A DNA stretch of 64,000 nucleotides, taken from NCBI GenBank assembly GCA_013285645.1, contig JABDHJ010000001.1:192537-256536 (forward strand), given 5' to 3'. This stretch comes from Verrucomicrobiota bacterium (GTDB lineage Bacteria; Verrucomicrobiota; Verrucomicrobiia; Methylacidiphilales; UBA1321). The position numbers were made by a program, and so were the translations under genes. The notes under the pieces are model-generated. The model did not search any database. It was not told the origin of the DNA and saw only the letters and a list, made by a program, of their open reading frames with translations. Each line of letters begins with the position of its first letter. The stretch's first letter is position 1. Shown piece by piece: positions 30,196-37,530 of the stretch.

Positions 30196-30695
30196 GGCTT
30201 CACCTCATGAAATTTCTTCTTCAGCGCCGCTTCCACCGCGGGCGGAACAAAGGCCGAGACATCTCCGCCCAGCCGGGCGATTTCCTTGATGATCGTCGAA
30301 CTCAAGTACGTGTACGTATCCCGCGGCATCAGGAAAATTGTCTCGATCGTGTCGGACAATTTCCGGTTCATCAGCGCCATCTGAAATTCAAATTCAAAGT
30401 CCGAAACGGCACGCAGGCCGCGCAAAATCGCATTCGATTTCTCGCTATGAACGTAATCGATTAATAGCCCGCGAAAGGTTGTGACTCGCACCTTCCCCTT
30501 AAAATTAGCTAGCGCAGCCTCGGCCAGAGATTTCCGCTGTTCGAGATCAAAAAGAGGCTTCTTCGTCGAGTCCGCGGCAATGGCCAGCACGACCTCATCA
30601 AAAAGCTGCAAGGCGCGCTCAACAACGTCGAGATGCCCATTGGTGATGGGATCAAACGTGCCGGGATAAACGATCCGGCGCGGACTGGAGCTCAT
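30192..30695 (-). CDS. coaD: phosphopantetheine adenylyltransferase
   Basis: RIVYPGTFDPITNGHLDVVERAL; YTYLSSTIIKEIARLGGDVSAFVPP. Confidence 0.96.
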   Translation of the reverse strand: MSSSPRRIVYPGTFDPITNGHLDVVERALQLFDEVVLAIAADSTKKPLFDLEQRKSLAEAALANFKGKVRVTTFRGLLIDYVHSEKSNAILRGLRAVSDFEFEFQMALMNRKLSDTIETIFLMPRDTYTYLSSTIIKEIARLGGDVSAFVPPAVEAALKKKFHEVKP

Positions 30696-31948
30696 CTGAC
30701 CCTCTCGATATCCGCACCCAGTGCGCGCAATTTCTGGTCGATATGCTCATAGCCGCGATCGATATGGTAAACGCGATTGACCTCCGTCGTCCCCCGCGCA
30801 ACCAGACCAGCCAACACCAGCGCCGCCGATGCGCGCAAATCCGAAGCCATCACCGGCGCGCCACTCAGGTACTCCACACCGTGAAGAATGGCAGTCGCGC
30901 CTTCCAGTTCCACCCTTGCCCCCATGCGTCGCAACTCGCTCAAATGCATGAAGCGGCTGGGATAAATCTTTTCGGTGATCGCGCTGATCCCCGGCGTAAC
31001 CGTCATCAGTGCGCAAAGCTGCGCCTGCATGTCGGTGGGAAATCCCGGATAAGTTTCGGTCACGAGATCAATGGAGCTCAGCTTGCGCGGCGCCGACACC
31101 TGAATGCCCTTCGCATCGCTCGTGATCTGCGCCCCGCAACTTTTCATCCGGTCGATGACATTGACGAGATGATTCGCCTCCGCCCCGGCCAAAAAGACAT
31201 CGCCCTGCGTGATAAGCGCCGAGACCATAAACGTCCCCGCCTCAATGCGATCTGGAATGACGGTATGCTCAACTCCATGGAGCGCGTCTACGCCTTCGAT
31301 CTCAAGCCGACGCGTACCATGGCCCACAATCTTGGCCCCCATCTTATTCAGGAAATCGGCCAGATCGCGCACTTCCGGTTCGCAGGCCGCGCTCTCGATA
31401 ATCGTCAGCCCTTTGGCCCGTGTGGCCGCCATCATAATGTTATCCGTGCCCAAAACCGTTGAGCCGGACTTGCCGCCAAGAAAGATTTCCTTGCCGACCA
31501 AATTCGCCTTGGGGATATAGATATTCCCACCTTCGTTGTGTGAGGGCGCGCCGAGTTCAGCCAGCCCCTTCAGGTGAAGATCGATCGGACGATCACCAAT
31601 GGAACAGCCGCCCGGCTCGGAAAAGGTCGCCTGTCCGCAACGCGCAATAATCGGCCCCAGAAAGCAAATCGAGGCGCGCATCTTACGAACGAGATCATAA
31701 GGAACTTCGGAAATGATCTTCTCCGCGCTGGTCGTCACAACACCGTTCTCAAAAGTCACCTTCGCCCCGAGCCGTTGCATGATCTCAATCATGAAGCGAA
31801 TGTCGGATAAATCCGGCACATTGCGGATGACGCAGGTTTCCGGAGTCAAAAGAGTCGCCGCCAAAATAGGCAGGGCGGAGTTCTTTGAACCGCTGATTTG
31901 AACGCGTCCCGTCAGACGGGCGCCACCTTTTACAACAAGTTTATCCAT
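30692..31948 (-). CDS. murA: UDP-N-acetylglucosamine 1-carboxyvinyltransferase
   Basis: GGARLTGRVQISGSKNSALPILAATLL; YPGFPTDMQAQ; DLRASAALVLAGL. Confidence 0.96.
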   Translation of the reverse strand: MDKLVVKGGARLTGRVQISGSKNSALPILAATLLTPETCVIRNVPDLSDIRFMIEIMQRLGAKVTFENGVVTTSAEKIISEVPYDLVRKMRASICFLGPIIARCGQATFSEPGGCSIGDRPIDLHLKGLAELGAPSHNEGGNIYIPKANLVGKEIFLGGKSGSTVLGTDNIMMAATRAKGLTIIESAACEPEVRDLADFLNKMGAKIVGHGTRRLEIEGVDALHGVEHTVIPDRIEAGTFMVSALITQGDVFLAGAEANHLVNVIDRMKSCGAQITSDAKGIQVSAPRKLSSIDLVTETYPGFPTDMQAQLCALMTVTPGISAITEKIYPSRFMHLSELRRMGARVELEGATAILHGVEYLSGAPVMASDLRASAALVLAGLVARGTTEVNRVYHIDRGYEHIDQKLRALGADIERVR

Positions 31949-32768
31949 AATATTCCATCACCAGGATTCTCTCCTGCCCGGTTAGATCGGGCAAGACTCG
32001 CATTAAAGCGTAACCAGCCGCCAAACAAAGCGTTTTCACCGCCTCCATCTGGCCATCTCCCAATTCCAAGGCGAGATAACGGGTACGACCCGCGCTCTGA
32101 ACAATCAATCGGCGGATAACATCGAGCCCATCCGCGCCGCCATCCAGGGCCAGACGCGGCTCATGGCGTACCTCTCTCATCAGGCTATCCATCAGGCCGG
32201 TCGGGATGTAAGGAAGATTAGCCACGATCATTTGAAAACGCTCCGGAAGCGCTGTGTTCTCCAATAGATCGCTTTCCAGATGCCTAATATTACCACAGCC
32301 CTCGCAATTGCGAGTGGCCATCGTCAACGCCGCCGGACTCACGTCCACCGCAATGATCTCCAGCGAAGTAAATTTCTTCGCCAGCGCCAGTCCTAAAATA
32401 CCCGAGCCCGTCCCCACATCCAGCACCGGCAATCCCGCCGGATCAATCAGCTCAATCGCGACTTGAAGAAGAATCTCCGTCTCAGGTCGCGGGATAAGCA
32501 CATCCGGCGTAACCAGCACGCGATGCCCTGAAAAAGTAGTCGAGCCGAGCAGATATTCCAGCGGCTCCCCTTCCGCGCGTCGTTTCACCAAAGGCCGCAG
32601 CTTATCGAGAACGGAATCCTCAATCGCCTTGTCGTAATCGAGATAAAGCTGCATACGCGTTTTTTGGAGGGCATCTGCCAGCATCAACTCCACCGTCAGG
32701 CGAGGCGACGGGACGTTATGCTTGGTAAAAAAGGCTGTCGTATTATTGATGACTTCAAGGACGGTCAT
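31941..32768 (-). CDS. prmC: peptide chain release factor N(5)-glutamine methyltransferase
   Basis: LIPRPETEILL; LDVGTGSGILGLALA; IVANLPYIPT (NPPY-like); adjacent to prfA. Confidence 0.93.
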   Translation of the reverse strand: MTVLEVINNTTAFFTKHNVPSPRLTVELMLADALQKTRMQLYLDYDKAIEDSVLDKLRPLVKRRAEGEPLEYLLGSTTFSGHRVLVTPDVLIPRPETEILLQVAIELIDPAGLPVLDVGTGSGILGLALAKKFTSLEIIAVDVSPAALTMATRNCEGCGNIRHLESDLLENTALPERFQMIVANLPYIPTGLMDSLMREVRHEPRLALDGGADGLDVIRRLIVQSAGRTRYLALELGDGQMEAVKTLCLAAGYALMRVLPDLTGQERILVMEYYG

Positions 32769-33850
32769 GACGCAGCGGATTCGAGTTCCGCCAGTTTCTG
32801 CTCCAGCGCGTTGGTCGCCAGAACATCGAAAATCTCGTCCAGATCGCCTTCCATGACATAAGACAAATTATGCGCCGTGTACCGAACGCGATGATCGGTC
32901 AGGCGATTGTCCGGAAAATTGTAAGTGCGAATCTTCTCGTTGCGATCCCCATTGCCGATCTGCGTCTTGCGATGCTCCGCGTACTTCGCCTCTTCCTCTT
33001 CCTGGCGCTTCTCCAAAAGGCGCGAACGAAGAATGCCCATCGCCTTCTCCTTATTCTTCAGCTGGGAACGTCCATCCTGGCAGCGCACTGTCAGCCCGCT
33101 CGGCTTGTGCGTAATCTGCACCGCCGAATCGGTCGTGTTGACCCCCTGCCCGCCTGGACCACCCGATCGGCAAACGCTAATCTCGAGTTCATCCGGGCGA
33201 ATCACGACATCGACCTCATTGGCCTCCGGCAAAACCGCTACGGTCGCCGTCGAGGTATGCACCCTGCCTTGCGCTTCAGTGGCCGGAACGCGCTGCACAC
33301 GATGCACGCCGCTTTCATAACGCAGCTTCTTGAAGACATCGTTCCCATTGATCTGAAAAATCATTTCCTTCACGCCGCCTTTTTCCGAGGGGCTCAGATC
33401 CATCGTCTCAACCTTCCACCCCACCTTTTCGGCATAGCGAGTGTACATCCGCGCCAGTTCCGCTGCAAAAAGTCCGGCCTCGTCTCCACCTACTCCTGCG
33501 CGAATTTCCACAATCGTATTGCGCGAGTCATTTTCATCCGGGGGAACGATGGCGAACCGCAACGTCTGCTCGGCTTTTTCATAGGCCGGGCGAAGCGTCG
33601 CCAATTCCTCTGCCGCCATCTCGGCTATCTCAGGCTCGGCAGTATTCTTGGCCATCGCTTCGGCCTCGGCCAGGTCACGCTTCAGCTTCAGCCAGTTCTG
33701 GCCGTCCGCCACCGACTGCTTCAGGCGCGAATGCTCCCGCGTCAGGTCCTGAGCCCGCTTGGGATTGTCATACAGGTCCGGACGTGCCAACAGCTCTTCC
33801 AGTTCGGCAAAGCGCTTCGCAAACCGGTCAAGATGAGGCATTAAATCCAT
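32765..33850 (-). CDS. prfA: peptide chain release factor 1
   Basis: GGQ motif SGGPGGQGVNTTDSAVQITH; start placed at the ATG at 33850 (MDLMPHLDRFAKRF) because the upstream extension runs through a terminator hairpin. Confidence 0.95.
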   Translation of the reverse strand: MDLMPHLDRFAKRFAELEELLARPDLYDNPKRAQDLTREHSRLKQSVADGQNWLKLKRDLAEAEAMAKNTAEPEIAEMAAEELATLRPAYEKAEQTLRFAIVPPDENDSRNTIVEIRAGVGGDEAGLFAAELARMYTRYAEKVGWKVETMDLSPSEKGGVKEMIFQINGNDVFKKLRYESGVHRVQRVPATEAQGRVHTSTATVAVLPEANEVDVVIRPDELEISVCRSGGPGGQGVNTTDSAVQITHKPSGLTVRCQDGRSQLKNKEKAMGILRSRLLEKRQEEEEAKYAEHRKTQIGNGDRNEKIRTYNFPDNRLTDHRVRYTAHNLSYVMEGDLDEIFDVLATNALEQKLAELESAAS

Positions 33851-33884
33851 GAGAAGTGGGTAGGGTGGCAAGACGTAAAAACAA

Positions 33885-33924
33885 AAAGGGCGCAGTTGCC
33901 GCATCACGGCAGACTGCGCCCTTT
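33885..33924 (-). terminator. Rho-independent terminator downstream of rpmE (minus strand)
   Basis: aaaaagggcgcagttgccg-catca-cggcagactgcgccctttaaaa; on the minus strand the stem is followed by TTTTTGTTTTT. Confidence 0.8.
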
Positions 33925-33933
33925 AAAAGTTAA

Positions 33934-34188
33934 CTATTTCTTCGTAGCTGGCGTGGGAGTGGTTCCCGCGAGGCGCTTTTCGGTCATCTTGCTCGTGCCG
34001 AAGCGACGAGTGAATTTCTCAACACGGCCTGCCGTATCGACAAACTTCTGTTGGCCGGTGAAAAAGGGATGGCACGCCGCGCAAATGCCGAGGCGAAGGT
34101 TCTGCTTGGTGGAGCGAGTGTGATAGACCGCGCCGCAGGCGCAGACAATCTGGCTTTCCACATATTCGGGGTGGATATTAGGTTTCAT
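33934..34188 (-). CDS. rpmE: 50S ribosomal protein L31
   Basis: MKPNIHPEYVESQIVCACGAVYHTRSTKQNLRLGICAACHPFFTGQQKFVDTAGRVEKFTRRF. Confidence 0.95.
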   Translation of the reverse strand: MKPNIHPEYVESQIVCACGAVYHTRSTKQNLRLGICAACHPFFTGQQKFVDTAGRVEKFTRRFGTSKMTEKRLAGTTPTPATKK

Positions 34189-34355
34189 GGGAGTCGAGAA
34201 CCATACCCCAATCGGAACCAGACGCAAGTACCATTTAAAGCCCCCCCGCCAACCATCGCCCCGATGAAGGGTCAGCCTCCGGCGTGACCCATTCTACAGA
34301 GTGCCGTCGCACGCTGGGCGACGGTTCAGCCTGCCTGCCTTCGTTCCGGGCGGCG

Positions 34356-35285
34356 TTATTTTGAGAGATTTAAAACGTCCGATTCTTTCGGCTTTATGCA
34401 ACTGGCATAGGTACCAAACAAGGCTTTGTTTGATTGATCAAATGTTGATCTAATTTTGGACTTCATGGGCAGTTCGCCCATTCGATCGTCACGGTAAAAC
34501 AAGCCAAGAAAAGAGTTTACCAGCCACCTCAGTTGAATTAATAAAAAATTCGTTAGATATCCGACTTCTTTATCATGCGGGAGAAGTGCGTTCAACTCTC
34601 GAATCATTTCCGCTCTTTGGGGCGTAAGAGATTTGTTGGTTCTTAAGACTTTCTTATACCTTGAGGTATCATGCACTCCCAGAAGGCGCGCGAAATCATC
34701 GCAGATATCATTATTTACCATTTTGCTATAATCCCTGACTACGATGCTTTCTTTTCCAAAAACGCACGCCCAAGGCTCCAATAATTTGTAATAGTTAAGA
34801 TAGCCATTGTCGATATGTACGGGATCGTCTGTTAATTTCTCCCTCCTGCCATTAATGATGGCTGTGCTGTATGACGCGTAATAGAGCTCGTACTGCTCTC
34901 TCATGTAAAAAATGATGTACACATCAAACGCATCCAATGCGTCTCTAAGTTTTTCTATATGATCACGCGATGTCAGCCTTGATGAAAAATGTTCGGACGA
35001 AAGTATGACGTTTCTTTCCTCATTTGATAAATCCTTCTTAAATCGAGATAACATGTCTTGATTGGGTACATGTTCTGAAGGAAATACAAAATCTGGCGGT
35101 TCATGAAAAAAACTCGCTACGATTGGAGAATGGGCATTTCTGTGCTCTGAGTAATAGAGCTTATTCTCAGTAAAATAGGTAAAACCCGCTCTATTGAGTT
35201 GCTCACTATTGTTCGCCAGGAATTGCCGCAAGCTTGAGGTACCGGTTTTCTCAGATCCAATATGCAAATACAAAGTGCGTTCCAC
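34356..35285 (-). CDS. sulfotransferase-like P-loop protein
   Basis: LYLHIGSEKTGTSSLRQFLANN (5'-PSB-like loop), YIIFYMREQYELYYASYSTAI (3'-PB-like); visibly AT-richer than neighbours. Confidence 0.75.
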   Translation of the reverse strand: MERTLYLHIGSEKTGTSSLRQFLANNSEQLNRAGFTYFTENKLYYSEHRNAHSPIVASFFHEPPDFVFPSEHVPNQDMLSRFKKDLSNEERNVILSSEHFSSRLTSRDHIEKLRDALDAFDVYIIFYMREQYELYYASYSTAIINGRREKLTDDPVHIDNGYLNYYKLLEPWACVFGKESIVVRDYSKMVNNDICDDFARLLGVHDTSRYKKVLRTNKSLTPQRAEMIRELNALLPHDKEVGYLTNFLLIQLRWLVNSFLGLFYRDDRMGELPMKSKIRSTFDQSNKALFGTYASCIKPKESDVLNLSK

Positions 35286-35496
35286 TGCCGGCCTAATTGT
35301 TTAATGTTGGCAAATAATGTTGCTTGAAACGGTAGTAAGTCTTACCGCGCAGCTTGGTTCCTCGATTAAGACGCTTGTTCCACCCTCCTAGTTACGGAAA
35401 GTTGAAGAAAAGGGATTAGGAGCCTTTTCAGTTTTATTTTCGAGACAGGCGGGAAAGCAGATTCATCCGCGTGCCGTCAACGGCACCCAACTCCCC

Positions 35497-35700
35497 TCAC
35501 TGACTGCTTTGCGCCGTATCCAGAATATTGGCCAGGCCGCTGAAGATAATGGCGATCTGGGTATCTAGCAGCCCGTAAACCGCGATGGCCACAATGGAAA
35601 GAACGACCATGATCAGCGAGTATTCCACCAGCGTCTGGCCTCTTTGCCGGGATCGGGACGCGCGCATCCGTGCGAATAGAGGTTGCATCAGGGCTTTCAT
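35497..35700 (-). CDS. Flp-type pilin subunit
   Basis: RSRQRGQTLVEYSLIMVVLSIVAIAVYGLL: G|xxxxEY prepilin signature plus hydrophobic helix. Confidence 0.85.
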   Translation of the reverse strand: MKALMQPLFARMRASRSRQRGQTLVEYSLIMVVLSIVAIAVYGLLDTQIAIIFSGLANILDTAQSSQ

Positions 35701-35818
35701 GGTAAAACACGGAAAACTAAAAGCGAAAGAGAAAAAGGAAATGAGGCGGGAACCGATGAGAAATCGGAAAGAAATTTGAGAGAATGGAACTTCTCAAATC
35801 TCTGAGCCAACATAAGAG

Positions 35819-36022
35819 TTAGTGGCTGCTTCCGGCGTACGACAACTGGCTGCTGATCGTCGTGAAGACACCCTTGACCTGGTTGCCCAAGGCAATCAGG
35901 ACCGAGATGGCGACCACGGAAATGAAGGCGAGAATCAAGGCGTACTCCACCAGAGTTTGGCCCTTCTTGCTCTTCATACGGCGCAGCGCAACTTTGGCGC
36001 TAGTAATAATTTTGTTGATCAT
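35819..36022 (-). CDS. Flp-type pilin subunit
   Basis: MINKIITSAKVALRRMKSKKGQTLVEYALILAFISVVAISVLIALGNQVKGVF; start at ATG 36022 with strong Shine-Dalgarno (gaggaggtgaaaaaac on the minus strand). Confidence 0.9.
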   Translation of the reverse strand: MINKIITSAKVALRRMKSKKGQTLVEYALILAFISVVAISVLIALGNQVKGVFTTISSQLSYAGSSH

Positions 36023-36338
36023 TGTTTTTTCACCTCCTCTCAATAAAAAAAGTGTATCGAAATCTTTAATTTGCCTGCTTCTCCTGCTGGGCAATTTGTC
36101 TACCAGTGATCATTTCACATGCCAACTGAAAAAACCAGCATCAAATCATTCTTCGACATGAACAATACCCTAGTAAAATCTGTAGTAACCTATTTTCTTG
36201 TAGCCACTTGTAACTATTAGCCAAAAATGAAAATTAAAGAACTCAATCGGAGATGGCTACCAAAAAAGTGTAACTGAAAGACCCAGATGTCTTGAATATG
36301 GACGTGCGGGACCTTTTTGCCGGGCCAGCCCTGTTCCT

Positions 36339-36809
36339 TTAGGTAATTGCTGCCGTATCGTTCATGAAATCGCCATCCAACAAAAGCGGTCCAGCTGCCG
36401 CTTCTTTTTCACGGGCAATATGCAAAAGTTCATTGAGCGAGACGGTTACCTGCTGGGAATAAAACCGGACCAATCCGATATTGGTCTTCTCCCCAAAGAT
36501 GGTGACCAGGAGGCATTCGTGATGAAGCGCGCTCATCAGGATGTGTTGCCCATGTCCCTCGTGATAGAGCGCACTGAATTCAGATTCCCCAAGACGCTTG
36601 GCCAATTCGTGCGTGGCGGCAAAGGAACCGGCGGCGAGAGCCGAAAGAATGCTCAGGTCGAGCGCTCCGGTTTCGCCCTTTTGGGCAAAGAGATTGCCGC
36701 CCTTGTCGACCAAGGCGGACCATTGCGCTTCCGACTTGGCGAGAAAATCGCCCAGGCGCTGTTCGATGGCCATCTGATCTTCGGCCGTGAGCATTCCAAT
36801 TCCAGTCAT
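36339..36809 (-). CDS. roadblock/LC7-domain protein (MglB-like)
   Basis: WSALVDKGGNLFAQKGETGALDLSILSALAAGSFAATHELAKRLGESEFSALYHEGHGQHILMSALHHECLLVTIFGEKTNIGLVRFYSQQ; adjacent to MglA-type GTPase. Confidence 0.82.
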   Translation of the reverse strand: MTGIGMLTAEDQMAIEQRLGDFLAKSEAQWSALVDKGGNLFAQKGETGALDLSILSALAAGSFAATHELAKRLGESEFSALYHEGHGQHILMSALHHECLLVTIFGEKTNIGLVRFYSQQVTVSLNELLHIAREKEAAAGPLLLDGDFMNDTAAIT

Positions 36810-36822
36810 ACGTAGTTCCTAT

Positions 36823-37512
36823 TCAGGCTGCAGCGCTGCCCGGCGCAACCTGGGATTCTTCCGCAGGCGGGGGTACGGTGACAGCAGCATTGGGTTGGGC
36901 CAAGCCCGTGACATTGGCATTGGGGGTCTTCGAGTATTTGGCCAGGAGAAGCCGCGCGGCCGCGTTCAACGTTTCCAGTACGCCGGAACCCGTCGAAGCC
37001 ACGGCTTCGAAAGCGAGCGTGCGGTTGGCCCGGTTGTTGAAGGTAAATTCGAGATAGTTGACCGGGGCGGCATTGGGAATGTCCCGCTTATTGTACTGCA
37101 ACACGTAGGGAATCTGCACCAGGCTCAAGTGATTCTCGATCAGGTTTTCCTGGAGATTGGCGAATGACTCCACGTTGTCTGCCATCTTTTCCCAATGCGA
37201 ATCGACGCAAAAGATGATGCCGTCCACTCCCTTGAGCACCAACTGCCGCGTCGTGTTATAAATGGCCTGTCCGGGAACCGTGTAGAGTTGAAACCTCGTC
37301 GTGAAGCCCGGCAGCGTTTTCGTATTCAGCGACAAAAAGTCGAAGAAAAGCGTGCGGTCGGCGTCGGTGGCCAACGAAACCAGCTCGCCTTTTTGCGCGT
37401 GGGTGATCTGTTTATGCAGCGTAACCAGATTGGTCGTCTTGCCGCAAAGAGCGGCGCCGTAATAGACGATCTTCAGCTGAATTTCGCGGCTGGAGTAATT
37501 AATGAAAGCCAT
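36823..37512 (-). CDS. MglA-type small GTPase
   Basis: INYSSREIQLKIVYYGAALCGKTTNLVTLH (P-loop), SLATDADRTLFFDFLSL, YVLQYNKRDIPNA (NKxD-like). Confidence 0.93.
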   Translation of the reverse strand: MAFINYSSREIQLKIVYYGAALCGKTTNLVTLHKQITHAQKGELVSLATDADRTLFFDFLSLNTKTLPGFTTRFQLYTVPGQAIYNTTRQLVLKGVDGIIFCVDSHWEKMADNVESFANLQENLIENHLSLVQIPYVLQYNKRDIPNAAPVNYLEFTFNNRANRTLAFEAVASTGSGVLETLNAAARLLLAKYSKTPNANVTGLAQPNAAVTVPPPAEESQVAPGSAAA

Positions 37513-37530
37513 ACGTGCAATCTCGGCTAA

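Noticed and set aside
32870-33844. 324-aa plus-strand ORF
   Set aside because: Antisense to prfA; no recognisable domain.
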